A stretch of DNA of 64,000 nucleotides from positions 62,001-126,000 of the forward strand of contig NZ_BSOJ01000030.1 of NCBI RefSeq assembly GCF_030160455.1, read 5' to 3'. Positions within the stretch are counted from its first letter, which is position 1. The number at the start of each line of letters is the position of its first letter. The position numbers were made by a program, and so were the translations under genes. Positions 48,430 through 57,145 of this stretch are shown in pieces. Below the pieces are notes generated by a model. The model did not search any database. It had not been told where the DNA came from and saw nothing but the letters and a program-made list of their open reading frames with translations. Origin of the DNA: Limnobacter litoralis (GTDB lineage: Bacteria > Pseudomonadota > Gammaproteobacteria > Burkholderiales > Burkholderiaceae_B).

Positions 48430-48915
48430 TTACTGCTTGGAATCAGCGGCAGGCGCTGCGGGTTTGGATGCCTGGTTGAACAGGAACTGACTGATCAGGT
48501 TTTCAAGGACCACGGCAGACTGCGTGCGCGCAAATTTGCCGCCACTGGCCAGATTGTCCACATCGCCGCCCGGCTCAATCCCGATGTATTGCTCACCCAG
48601 CAAACCAGAGGTCAGGATGCGGGCAGATGAATCCTTTGGAAACTTGTATTGCTCGTCCAGAGCCATGGTGACCACGGCCCGGAAGGTCACCGGATCCAGA
48701 TTAATGCTGGCCACCCGACCTACAACCACGCCGGCACTTTTTACAGGTGCTCGCACCTTCAGGCCACCGATGTTGTCGAAACTGCCCGACACGGTGTATT
48801 GCGCCCCCGTCGAGAATGAACTGAGGTTTCCGGCCTTCAAGGCCAAAAAGACGAGCGCAACGGCACCCAGCAACACAAAAAGACCCACCCAGAAATCAAC
48901 CGCTTTATTCTTCAT
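48430..48915 (-). CDS. mlaD: Mla system MCE-domain protein MlaD
   Basis: 161 residues. One N-terminal membrane anchor (FWVGLFVLLGAVALVFLALK) and an MCE domain: VSGSFDNIGGLKVRAPVKSA, LTSGLLGEQYIGIEPGG. MlaD forms a hexameric ring that channels phospholipid between MlaC and the MlaE permease. Tail rich in Ala/Pro. 12 bp after mlaE. Confidence 0.94.
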   Translation of the reverse strand: MKNKAVDFWVGLFVLLGAVALVFLALKAGNLSSFSTGAQYTVSGSFDNIGGLKVRAPVKSAGVVVGRVASINLDPVTFRAVVTMALDEQYKFPKDSSARILTSGLLGEQYIGIEPGGDVDNLASGGKFARTQSAVVLENLISQFLFNQASKPAAPAADSKQ

Positions 48916-48927
48916 AATTCCAACCCG

Positions 48928-49713
48928 TCAAACACTGAACATCAGTGCGGTTAGTACAAAATCCAATCCCAAAATGGTCAATGAGGCAATCACGACCGTT
49001 CGGGTGGTCGCCCGGGAAACTCCCTCGGGCGTGGCCTGGCAAAAATATCCCTGAAACAAGGCAATCGTGTTTACGGCAAAGCCGAACACAATGCTTTTGA
49101 TGACGCCGTTGAGCACGTCGCTGCGAACATCCACACCGGCCTGCATTTGCGACCAGAAAGCGCCGGAGTCCACGCCGATTAACCAAACGCCCACGACGTA
49201 ACCACCAAAGATACCGATGGCACTGAACAGGGCCGCCAGAATGGGCATTGAAATCAGACCAGCCACCCATCGGGGCGCCACAATGCGCGCCTTGGGGTCA
49301 ACGGCCATCATTTCCATGGCGGTCAGCTGCTCGCCAGCCTTCATCAGGCCAATTTCAGCAGTCAGCGAAGTGCCCGCCCGACCGGCAAACAACAATGCAG
49401 ACACCACCGGGCCCAACTCGCGAACCAGGGAAAGCGCCACCAGCAAACCCAAAGCCTGTTCGGCACCATACCGCTGCAGGGTGTAATAGCCCTGCAAGCC
49501 CAGTACAAACCCCACAAACAGGCCCGACACCAAAATGATGATGAGCGAGTAATTGCCGATGAAATGAATCTGCTCAATGATGAGGCGTGGACGACGCAGG
49601 GTTTTTGGCAACAGCACCAAGAGGTTCACGAAGAACCGGGCGAAAACACCCAACCCCGTGATCACAGCCTGTGCAGCCGCGCCGATGGATGAGATCCAGA
49701 CAACCGGGTTCAT
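48928..49713 (-). CDS. mlaE: Mla system permease MlaE
   Basis: 261 residues with five or six membrane segments and the MlaE signatures [12 protein letters not shown]-like [38 protein letters not shown] and [20 protein letters not shown]. It forms the inner-membrane core of the MlaFEDB phospholipid transporter. Start overlaps the mlaF stop by 4 bp. Confidence 0.94.
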   Translation of the reverse strand: MNPVVWISSIGAAAQAVITGLGVFARFFVNLLVLLPKTLRRPRLIIEQIHFIGNYSLIIILVSGLFVGFVLGLQGYYTLQRYGAEQALGLLVALSLVRELGPVVSALLFAGRAGTSLTAEIGLMKAGEQLTAMEMMAVDPKARIVAPRWVAGLISMPILAALFSAIGIFGGYVVGVWLIGVDSGAFWSQMQAGVDVRSDVLNGVIKSIVFGFAVNTIALFQGYFCQATPEGVSRATTRTVVIASLTILGLDFVLTALMFSV

Positions 49714-50498
49714 GCAAAATCCTCCCGCAAATCGACGGCCGGATAATGAAACTTGACGGGCCCTTCCGGCAGGCCCTGGATGAACTGCTGCACGTAAGGA
49801 TCCTGATTGGCCTCAACCTCGGCGGGCGTGCCCTTGGCCAGCACGCTGCCGTTGGAAATCACCACGGCGTAATCGCTGATGGCGAATGACTCGTGGATGT
49901 CGTGCGTGACCACCACGGAGGTTGCCCCCAGTGCGTCATTCAGGGTCTTGATCAATCGCGCTGTGATACCCAGAGAGATCGGATCCAGGCCCGCAAAAGG
50001 TTCATCATAAAAAATCAGTTCGGGGTCGAGCGCCACCGCACGGGCCAAGGCAACACGCCGACTCATGCCACCCGAAATTTCAGAGGGAAACAGTTTGCTC
50101 GCGCCTCTTAAGCCGACCGCATGCAGCTTCAACATGACCAAATCACGAACAACGGTTTCAGGCAATGCAGTGTGCTCGCGAAGCGGAAAAGCGACGTTGT
50201 CAAACACGTTCAAATCGGTAAACAGCGCGCCAAACTGGAACAAGACGCCAATTCGCTTGCGAAAGGCGTAAAGCTCGGGGGTGCTGGCGGAAACAATGTT
50301 TTGGCCGAGCACATTGACTTCACCGGCGCTGACTGGATACTGCCCGCACATCAAACGAAGCAGGGTCGTTTTGCCCGAACCCGATCCGCCCATGATGGAC
50401 ACCACCTTGCCCTGCGGTATGTCGACCGACAGATTTTCCAGAATCAGCCTGTCACCGTAGCCAAAGTTGACGTTTTTCAGTTGTGCTGCCAAGCCCAT
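49710..50498 (-). CDS. mlaF: Mla system ATPase MlaF
   Basis: 262 residues. Walker [18 protein letters not shown] at about residue 38, signature [18 protein letters not shown], Walker [18 protein letters not shown], then [19 protein letters not shown]. Powers phospholipid transport with MlaE, MlaD and MlaB. ATG 50498 has an ideal AGGAG six bases upstream; a longer start at 50525 is less likely. It is the first gene of the long block that runs through mla, the ABC exporter, bolA, murA, his, hinT and tat. Confidence 0.94.
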   Translation of the reverse strand: MGLAAQLKNVNFGYGDRLILENLSVDIPQGKVVSIMGGSGSGKTTLLRLMCGQYPVSAGEVNVLGQNIVSASTPELYAFRKRIGVLFQFGALFTDLNVFDNVAFPLREHTALPETVVRDLVMLKLHAVGLRGASKLFPSEISGGMSRRVALARAVALDPELIFYDEPFAGLDPISLGITARLIKTLNDALGATSVVVTHDIHESFAISDYAVVISNGSVLAKGTPAEVEANQDPYVQQFIQGLPEGPVKFHYPAVDLREDFA

Positions 50499-50535
50499 TT
50501 GGGCTCCTTTGAAAATATGGGACAAATTAACCGTG

Positions 50536-50559
50536 ATTGTACCCTGAATAACCGTTCAG
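50536..50559 (-). promoter_or_regulatory. Candidate promoter and inverted repeat ahead of mlaF
   Basis: On the minus strand TACAAT (50541-50536) is a possible -10 box, 38 bp upstream of the mlaF start; no clear -35 is seen. Just upstream lies CTGAA-N6-TTCAG (50544-50559), interleaved with ATAAC-N6-GTTAT. These small repeats may be a regulator site in the divergent mlaF/secretin region. Confidence 0.35.
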
Positions 50560-50703
50560 TTATGTGACACGGACTGATTTGCCGATCACCCGATCAATAC
50601 CGCCACAACCCTATTCAGAGTGACGTTCAGGGGGGATACGAGGGGAACTTTCCTAAACTGCCAGTCCTTCTTGCCTCAGCCCGATCCACGATCAGCCCAG
50701 CTT

Positions 50704-52638
50704 ATGCGGACATTGAACACGTTGATGTGTGCCCTAGGCCTCACAATCCTGACTGCCTGCTCAACGGAAAGCCCAATCCAGGCCAAGGCGCATCCCGATG
50801 CGCCCTCGGGAAGAATAACGGTTGGACCCTCGTTCTGGATTGCGCATGTTGCTCATGAGCAACAGCCACCACCCGAGCTTCAACGGAAGTTTTCTTTTCG
50901 CGTCAATCAGTTGCCTGCAAGCCAATTGCTCGAACTGCTGGCAGGTGAACTCAAGACAAGCTACGACCTGGACGAATGCGGAGAAAACCCGGTAAGCCTG
51001 GACGGCAACCAACTCTCTGTTCAGGGAATTCTTGACAGCATCGCGCAGCAAGCTGAAGCCCAAGTCACATTCAAAGACAACACGCTGCGCCTTCGCTGCG
51101 AAACCCCATACCTGCGCACCTACAGTCTGGACTACCTGGCCATCAATCGCGAGATGTCTGACACCTCCACCCTGAATTCAGACCTCAGCAGCGCAGAAGC
51201 CGCCAGCAACCCGGGAATTCGACCCAAAAACCGCTCGGAGCTGGTGCTCAACAGCAGCCAGACCAATGACGTCTGGCATCGAATTGGTGAGCAACTGGAA
51301 CAATTGATCGCCGACAAGCCCAAGAGCAGCGTGGTGTCTACCCGTTTTCGATCGATTGATGAAAGCGCAGACACAAAAACCAGCCGGACAAGCCCGGTCA
51401 GACGCCAGCATTCCCAAGGTCTGAGCAACAGCAGCAAGGCCAAGACCGATGTCACCGTCGTCCGAAAGGAGCAACACTCTGGCAATGTGATTGTCAGCCC
51501 GGAATCCGGCACTGTGGCCGTGGTGGCCAACGCCACGGGGCATCGCAGGGTGCAGCAATGGCTCGACGCCATTCAAGGCCGCCTTGACCGGCAAATCGTG
51601 ATTGAGGCCTCCATCGCCGAAATTACCCTGAACAGGCGATACGAGCGCGGCATTGACTGGAATGTGCTTCGGCAGGGGTCTCTGTCTGCGGGCTTTCGGG
51701 TGCAGGGGCTGGGTCTGACTGACCCCGGCCTGATTGTTCAGGCTGCACGCAACGGCACCTCTGTGTCCGTGGCATCCATGCTGTCATTGCTTCAAGAATT
51801 CGGGCAAACGTCGGTGATCTCTTCACCCCGCGTGGCCACCATGAACCAGCAACCGGCGGTGCTGAAAGTGATCGACAACCGGGTGTATTTCACCACGGAC
51901 GTTCAAACCAGTGCCCCCACCCAGAATAGCCCCGCATTTTCTACGTTTACCACACACATACAGACCGTACCTGTCGGCTTTTTGATGACCGTCACGCCAC
52001 AAATTTCGGACGACGGGCAGATACAACTCAGGGTGCGCCCCACCTTGAGCCGGATTGTGGGCTTCGTGGCAGACCCTAACCCGGCACTCAAACAGCTCGA
52101 CATTGTCAGTCAAATTCCGGAAATCCAGACCCGAGAACTGGAATCCATTTTGCGACTGCGCAACGGGGAACTGGCGATGCTGGGGGGCCTGAAGCAACAA
52201 GACACCCAGACGTTGAACCGAGGCATTCCAGGCCGACCAGAGTCACTTGCCAGTTTGAGTGACAGCGAAAAGGACAGCACACGACAAATTGAACTGGTGA
52301 TCCTATTGCGTGCGCACACGGCGAATCTGGCTGATTCTTACCCACACCACACCGGCGAAACCCAACCGAATCGACTGCTCAACGAGGGTCTCGCGGATGG
52401 CCTCAGATTGTTGCAAAGCAATCAACGCAATGCGGCCGATCGACTTCAACAGGCACTGGCTGAACAATACCCCAACGCCCCGGAACCCACCTTCAACAGG
52501 GCGGTCCTGAGCGCACTCAATGGCGAAAATATGCAGGCGCAAGCCATGCTACAGGAGACCCGCGCGCGTTGCGAGAAGGTGCGATGTCATTTTTCAACCC
52601 AACTGCTTGATGCACTTCTGGGGCCTGCTCAGCCATGA
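50704..52638 (+). CDS. Type IV pilus/MshL-like secretin lipoprotein with C-terminal helical-repeat extension
   Basis: 644 residues. Lipoprotein signal with lipobox LTAC at about residues 16-19. A periplasmic STN-like domain (FSFRVNQLPASQLLELLAGE) and an N-domain (GNVIVSPESGTVAVVANATG, WLDAIQGRLDRQIVIEASIAEI) precede the secretin domain: QTSVISSPRVATMNQQPAVL, VPVGFLMTVTPQISDDGQIQ, LRNGELAMLGGLKQQDTQTL. The usual IPxLGxLF end motif is replaced by GIPGRPESLASLSDSEKD. A C-terminal part of about 100 residues (RLLQSNQRNAADRLQQALAE) looks like TPR helices. Forms the outer-membrane channel of the filament machine encoded downstream. ATG 50704 opens a proper lipoprotein signal. Confidence 0.88.
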   Translation: MRTLNTLMCALGLTILTACSTESPIQAKAHPDAPSGRITVGPSFWIAHVAHEQQPPPELQRKFSFRVNQLPASQLLELLAGELKTSYDLDECGENPVSLDGNQLSVQGILDSIAQQAEAQVTFKDNTLRLRCETPYLRTYSLDYLAINREMSDTSTLNSDLSSAEAASNPGIRPKNRSELVLNSSQTNDVWHRIGEQLEQLIADKPKSSVVSTRFRSIDESADTKTSRTSPVRRQHSQGLSNSSKAKTDVTVVRKEQHSGNVIVSPESGTVAVVANATGHRRVQQWLDAIQGRLDRQIVIEASIAEITLNRRYERGIDWNVLRQGSLSAGFRVQGLGLTDPGLIVQAARNGTSVSVASMLSLLQEFGQTSVISSPRVATMNQQPAVLKVIDNRVYFTTDVQTSAPTQNSPAFSTFTTHIQTVPVGFLMTVTPQISDDGQIQLRVRPTLSRIVGFVADPNPALKQLDIVSQIPEIQTRELESILRLRNGELAMLGGLKQQDTQTLNRGIPGRPESLASLSDSEKDSTRQIELVILLRAHTANLADSYPHHTGETQPNRLLNEGLADGLRLLQSNQRNAADRLQQALAEQYPNAPEPTFNRAVLSALNGENMQAQAMLQETRARCEKVRCHFSTQLLDALLGPAQP

Positions 52639-53630
52639 ATTCAAACGACGTGCAGTTTGAACCCATGCTGAATGCTTTGCGCCTGGGTCCAATGCCCCTG
52701 CTGCAGGCCGCACTCACCTTGGGCTGCTCAGATGTGCACTTCAATCCACTGAATGAGTCATTTGTTGTTACCGCTCGGCTGCATGGTTGCCTGCACACCG
52801 TGTGCACACTGGAACACTGGCGCGGCAAAACACTGATTCAAACCCTGAAAGCCATTGGCAAAATGAACCTGGCTGAAACGCGTCAACCACAAGACGCGAG
52901 GTTGACTGCCGGTCCCCTTGAATGTCGATTGGCGACGCACCCCGGCATGCATGGCGAATCGCTGGTGGTTCGACTGCAGAGCGGCCAACTCAGCAGAACC
53001 CTGAATGCGCTGGGCTTTGACGCCCACACCATCCAATCCATGATCGAACTGGTCTCACCGGAACAGGGCATGACACTGGTGTGTGGCGCAACAGGCAGCG
53101 GCAAAACGACCACCTTGCATGCACTCCTGAACACACTCGGCGATCAGGCTGGCCGGGTCGCTACGCTGGAGGACCCAGTGGAAATCGTGCATCCGCAAGC
53201 CCTGCAGACCGACTTGTCCAATCTTCCGCATCTGTCATTTGCCTCGGGACTTCGTTCATTGTTGCGGCAAGACCCAGACACCCTGCTGATCGGTGAAATT
53301 CGCGACTCGGAAACGGCCCTTCTGGCACTTCAGGCTGCACTCACCGGGCATCGGGTGCTTGCATCGCTGCATGCGCCTGACGCCTTTGGCGCACTTGGAC
53401 GCCTGCTGGAATTGGGCGTGCAACTTCCGGCCTTGCTCAACAGCCTGAATGGCGTTGTGGTCCAGCGACTTGTTCGAAGCCAATCCGGCAGAAAGCCGGT
53501 CACAGAAATTCTTCAAATGCAAAGCCTGAACAAGGCTGAATTGCTAGCCTGCGACAGCCTGGTGCAGTTGCACAGCCTCGTCAATTCGAGCTGCTTTAAT
53601 CCATTCGACCAAAAGCGGGTTGAGGCATGA
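52635..53630 (+). CDS. GspE/PilB-family secretion ATPase, short form
   Basis: 331 residues. It has the C-terminal two-subdomain part of GspE: Walker A CGATGSGKTTTLHALL at about 150-165, Asp box TLEDPVEIVH, Walker B DTLLIGEIRDSETALLAL, His box LTGHRVLASLHAPDAFG. The N1/N2 domains that contact GspL/PilM-type partners are almost absent (about 100 residues precede the catalytic core) and there is no CxxC-type zinc motif, so it is 150-250 residues shorter than usual GspE/PilB. It powers subunit assembly. It is the only ATPase in the cluster; no PilT-like retraction ATPase is present. Overlaps the secretin gene by 4 bp. Confidence 0.88.
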   Translation: MNSNDVQFEPMLNALRLGPMPLLQAALTLGCSDVHFNPLNESFVVTARLHGCLHTVCTLEHWRGKTLIQTLKAIGKMNLAETRQPQDARLTAGPLECRLATHPGMHGESLVVRLQSGQLSRTLNALGFDAHTIQSMIELVSPEQGMTLVCGATGSGKTTTLHALLNTLGDQAGRVATLEDPVEIVHPQALQTDLSNLPHLSFASGLRSLLRQDPDTLLIGEIRDSETALLALQAALTGHRVLASLHAPDAFGALGRLLELGVQLPALLNSLNGVVVQRLVRSQSGRKPVTEILQMQSLNKAELLACDSLVQLHSLVNSSCFNPFDQKRVEA

Positions 53631-54670
53631 TTCAGCGACTAATGTCCAAATGGCCCACCCCTGTCGGTGTCTGGATTCAATGGTTCGACCAGTGGATCGC
53701 ATTGCTGAATGCTGGCTTGCCCTTGGTGGATTCGCTCGAACTGAGTATTACGATGCAATCGGGTTTGCACAGCCGTGGGGCGATGGTCAATGCATTGCGC
53801 AGTTCCGTTGTCGACCTTCAGGCGGGTGTCAATCTCTGTTCAGCCTTTGCTGACCACGGCAGGCGTGTACCCCCCGAAATTTGCATCGCCCTGATGTGCG
53901 CGCAAAACACAGGTGACTTTGCCGGTCAGCTTCGGGCGCATTGCGACCGGTGGCAGCGTTGGCTAGCGGCGCGCAAAGCCTTGCTCAACAGCCTCAGCTA
54001 TCCACTCTTTGTCTGTCTCTGTGCCTTGTTGTGCAGCTGGTTTTTGCACAATCAACCCTTGCTGGCGTCAGCCACGCCTGAAAGTCAGCCGACTGACCTC
54101 TACAGCGCAAGCTCGGTTCTGAGCGGGGTGGGCCTGCTTTCGCTGTTGTGCCTGATGCCCCTCTGGTTCAACAAGCGACACGCCATACACAGTAAATCTC
54201 TGCCCCTGTTTGGTCATTGGTTGCCCATCAAGGCACTCGCCAGTGCCCAATATTTTTTTCTGATTGCCTGCGAACTGGAAGCCGGGGTGGATCTCATTCA
54301 CAGTCTGCGTACCCGCCCACTTCAACACAAGGTCCAATTGCTGGGTTCAAGCAGACAGTGGCAATCGCTCAATCGGCTTGCAACCCGGCTAGTGCGCAGC
54401 ATTCAGCGTGGCCAGGGGCTGCATCAGTCCTGCCTCAATGCGGGCGCACCCGACCTGCTGAGCCAGCAAATCAACGTGGCGCAACACACCGGGCAACTTG
54501 CGCAGGCCTTTCACCTCACCGCCAAGGTGTGCGAGGCGCAGGCCCTGATACAACTCAAGAAACTTCAAGCGGTTGCCGGCCCCGTATTGCTGGCATTGGC
54601 GGGGCTTACACTGGCGCTGGCCTACCAACACAGCATCGCACCTTTGTATTCACAACTGGGGCACATGTGA
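53627..54670 (+). CDS. GspF/PilC-type inner membrane platform protein
   Basis: 347 residues with three membrane segments (LNSLSYPLFVCLCALLCSWF at about 122-143; VLSGVGLLSLLCLMPLWF; VAGPVLLALAGLTLALAYQ at the end) and two GspF helical domains (WFDQWIALLNAGLPLVDSLE; FFLIACELEAGVDLIHSLR, LAQAFHLTAKVCEAQALIQL). It forms the inner-membrane platform beneath the filament. Overlaps the ATPase gene by 4 bp and the next gene by TGATG. Confidence 0.88.
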   Translation: MIQRLMSKWPTPVGVWIQWFDQWIALLNAGLPLVDSLELSITMQSGLHSRGAMVNALRSSVVDLQAGVNLCSAFADHGRRVPPEICIALMCAQNTGDFAGQLRAHCDRWQRWLAARKALLNSLSYPLFVCLCALLCSWFLHNQPLLASATPESQPTDLYSASSVLSGVGLLSLLCLMPLWFNKRHAIHSKSLPLFGHWLPIKALASAQYFFLIACELEAGVDLIHSLRTRPLQHKVQLLGSSRQWQSLNRLATRLVRSIQRGQGLHQSCLNAGAPDLLSQQINVAQHTGQLAQAFHLTAKVCEAQALIQLKKLQAVAGPVLLALAGLTLALAYQHSIAPLYSQLGHM

Positions 54671-55563
54671 TGACGCCAACGGGCAATGACATTTGGATCT
54701 TGATGCCGAAGTCGGTCTGGATCGACCCCCAGCGGCGAGACGAGTTGCTTGTCCACGCCATCGCGCACGATGGTTTGAATTGGCACACCCAGGAAACACT
54801 GGACTGGCAGGACTTCAGGGGAAGCCAGCAGGCATTGAGCAGCCTCAGCTTGCCGGAAACCCAACTGATTCTGGCATTGCCACCCTGCGAAGCCGTGCAC
54901 CCACAGCCGGAAGACCGTGTCTGGGCTGGTTTGGCAGACTCGCCGCCTCGCCTCATCAACACAGCGCACTGCCCCTGGCACGACTGGGTGAGCGCAGAAT
55001 TTCAAGACTTGGCGGCTAGCCTATCCGTGTGCATTGCCGAATCAGTGTCGCAAGCCGTGCGATCGGTGCCTTTAACCCGCGTGTCGGGCAGCGAATTGGA
55101 CACGCTAACCCTGTGGGTGCAAGACATTCAGGCGTTCAGCGCCAAAAAGTATGTGCAAGCCATTGGCCTGCTCACACTGAGGCCCGGGCGCACGCGGCAA
55201 ACACTGCGACTCGCCGGTCTTGCCGTGGCTATCGCCCTGTCTGTGGCCGTTCAGGCCTTGCAGTCTCAGCAAATTCGCGCGCAGGTTCAAAGCACCTTCC
55301 AATCTATGCTGCACAGCGCATCCAGCCGCCCAAAATCAGACGTGCCGTGGGCAGACTGGCAGCAACAGATTGCCAAATTTGGCCAGAACAACCGGGCCAA
55401 TCTTGCAAGCCTTCAATTCCAGTGGCGGTTAAATGACCCGGTGCAATCCACAGTCACATTGGCTCGACCGCGAAAACGCCTGCCCAAAGGCTGCCAACCC
55501 ATCACCTCACAAGCTGCTTTCTGTGTGGCCGAAGCTGCAATGAATCCGAGGTTTCACAAATGA
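54670..55563 (+). CDS. Membrane protein of the type IV filament cluster, GspL/PilN-like position
   Basis: 297 residues. About 175 soluble N-terminal residues (IWILMPKSVWIDPQRRDELL; TQLILALPPCEAVHPQPEDR), one membrane segment (LRLAGLAVAIALSVAVQAL at about 180-198), then a periplasmic part of about 100 residues with a coiled-coil start. One TM with a cytoplasmic front and a periplasmic tail matches GspL or a PilM-PilN fusion-like layout; I see no ATP-binding actin-fold motifs of PilM. It probably joins the ATPase to the periplasmic parts. The start at 54670 overlaps the preceding stop (TGATG), and no alternative fits better. Confidence 0.7.
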   Translation: MTPTGNDIWILMPKSVWIDPQRRDELLVHAIAHDGLNWHTQETLDWQDFRGSQQALSSLSLPETQLILALPPCEAVHPQPEDRVWAGLADSPPRLINTAHCPWHDWVSAEFQDLAASLSVCIAESVSQAVRSVPLTRVSGSELDTLTLWVQDIQAFSAKKYVQAIGLLTLRPGRTRQTLRLAGLAVAIALSVAVQALQSQQIRAQVQSTFQSMLHSASSRPKSDVPWADWQQQIAKFGQNNRANLASLQFQWRLNDPVQSTVTLARPRKRLPKGCQPITSQAAFCVAEAAMNPRFHK

Positions 55564-56129
55564 ACCTTGAACAGATTGTCATCAGGGCGAGGCGTTTGAA
55601 CTGGGCCCTTGAATTCCTGGCCTTGTGCAGCGTCGGGTGGCTTAGTGCAATGCTTTACGGACAAGAGACCGAAGCGATTGACGCCAACTTGACACAGCAA
55701 ACCAGCCAGGCGCTGACCCGTGCCGCCAGCCCTGCTAGCTTGGTCAGTGCCGAACTGGCGGTCAAACCGCTCCTTCTGAATTCGCCAGACGAGCCAGCAC
55801 TTTGGAAGGGTCTTCAGGATTGGCTGCACACCGAAGCACCGAATCAAGGCCGCTGCGTTGTGCGCCCCACGGCCGACCCCACATCAAACTGGACCCTGTT
55901 GTGCACTGGACTGAAAGGAAAATCGGGTTCAAACACCCTTGAGAAAGCACCAGAATGGCAAGCCCTCAAAGTGATGTCAGCCATCACACACGCGTCGCCC
56001 AAGCCTGATCACGCCAACGCAAAGCCCAAAATCACGCCGCATGCCGAGGGCTGGTTCATCACTGACGAAGGCAATACCCTGCACTTTGACCCCCTGCAAA
56101 ACACATGGATCTCAAAACCAGCCCGCTAA
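55560..56129 (+). CDS. Small membrane protein of the type IV filament cluster, GspM/PilO-like position
   Basis: 189 residues. An N-terminal membrane helix (LNWALEFLALCSVGWLSAML at about 13-32) then a periplasmic domain (QQTSQALTRAASPASLVSAE; CVVRPTADPTSNWTLLCTG with two Cys). No clear family match; layout and place between the GspL/PilN-like gene and the pilin-like genes suggest a GspM/PilO or PilP-like part. Overlaps the previous gene by 4 bp and the next by 25 bp. Confidence 0.65.
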   Translation: MNLEQIVIRARRLNWALEFLALCSVGWLSAMLYGQETEAIDANLTQQTSQALTRAASPASLVSAELAVKPLLLNSPDEPALWKGLQDWLHTEAPNQGRCVVRPTADPTSNWTLLCTGLKGKSGSNTLEKAPEWQALKVMSAITHASPKPDHANAKPKITPHAEGWFITDEGNTLHFDPLQNTWISKPAR

Positions 56130-57145
56130 AGCGCCCGTCAGCAGGCTACGCCCTCTTGCTCACTGCTGTGGCTGTTGTGTTGGCCACTGTTCTAATTCAC
56201 CAGCTTGGTGACGGGTACTCGGCCAGAAAATCGCTTCGTGATTCGGCCAAGGCATCGCAATCACAGGCCTTGGCTCGCATACGAACTGCACTGCTGGCGT
56301 TTGCCGTGTCACAGGGTGACAACAGCCTGAGCCAACCGGGGAATCTGCCCTGCCCCAGCCTAAGCCCCGAGGGGGCTCCGCAAACCACTTGCCTGAACGT
56401 CCACGTGGGTTACCTGCCTGAAATCAGCGTGATTAAAACCAATTACACCCGCAACACAGTGCCCATGCTCTGGAACAGCGAACAATTGGGCCATCAAAAA
56501 AGCTGGGCGTATGCGGTGTCACCCCAGGTGTTACAGGCCAATGCACTGGGGTGGAGCCAGTGGGTCGATTTCTCCTTGCCCGGCTTGACAGTCATCGTTG
56601 ATCAGACCACTTACAAAGACGTGGTTGCCGTGGTTGCCGCGCAGTTGACACCGCTTGGCAACGACGTGCTACAAGCCACGGGGCACTCCGCCTTATTAAG
56701 CAAGGCCGACTTGCTGCAGGCAATTGCCAAGCGGCGGCATTTTCAGATTCAACAGACCATCGCCACCTGGCTTGCGATCAACCACCAAACTGAACCCAAA
56801 CCCACAGAAAATCTTCAAGCGGTCGCAGGCGACCTGATTCCCGTTGACAGTCAATGCCAGTGCCATTGCACCAGCACACGCTGCCAATGTGGCTGCAATC
56901 AGGCTGCACAATGGCAAACAGACAGCAACCCTGCCACGCCGTTCTATAGCGACGGCACAGACACCACCTTGATTGCCGGACCAGCAAGGCTGACCTCTCA
57001 ATGGCCAATCAGCCATTACAGCCCCAGCCCCATGCCGGGCAGCGGCTGTCGACCCGCCAATCCATTCACCTGCCCGCTTGCGCCCGCTGGCAAGTCTTGC
57101 GATTGCACCTTTGCATGGCCCACGGATGCGTTGAGCCCATCATGA
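56105..57145 (+). CDS. Pilin-like protein with a Cys-rich cluster
   Basis: 346 residues. The N-terminus MDLKTSPLKRPSAGYALLLT followed by AVAVVLATVLIHQLGDG has the basic leader and hydrophobic helix of type IV pilin-like or minor-pilin proteins, with a GYALL junction instead of GFTLIE. GNLPCPSLSPEG at about residue 78 resembles the LPCPA/LPGDF segment of neighbouring prepilins. Residues 251-264 hold C-x-C-x-C-x4-C-x-C-x-C (QCQCHCTSTRCQCGC), and more Cys follow (GSGCRPANPFTCPL; GKSCDCTFAW), about 12 in the last 100 residues. Probably a minor or tip subunit; the cysteines could bind metal or form disulfides. Overlaps the next gene by 4 bp. Confidence 0.7.
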   Translation: MDLKTSPLKRPSAGYALLLTAVAVVLATVLIHQLGDGYSARKSLRDSAKASQSQALARIRTALLAFAVSQGDNSLSQPGNLPCPSLSPEGAPQTTCLNVHVGYLPEISVIKTNYTRNTVPMLWNSEQLGHQKSWAYAVSPQVLQANALGWSQWVDFSLPGLTVIVDQTTYKDVVAVVAAQLTPLGNDVLQATGHSALLSKADLLQAIAKRRHFQIQQTIATWLAINHQTEPKPTENLQAVAGDLIPVDSQCQCHCTSTRCQCGCNQAAQWQTDSNPATPFYSDGTDTTLIAGPARLTSQWPISHYSPSPMPGSGCRPANPFTCPLAPAGKSCDCTFAWPTDALSPS

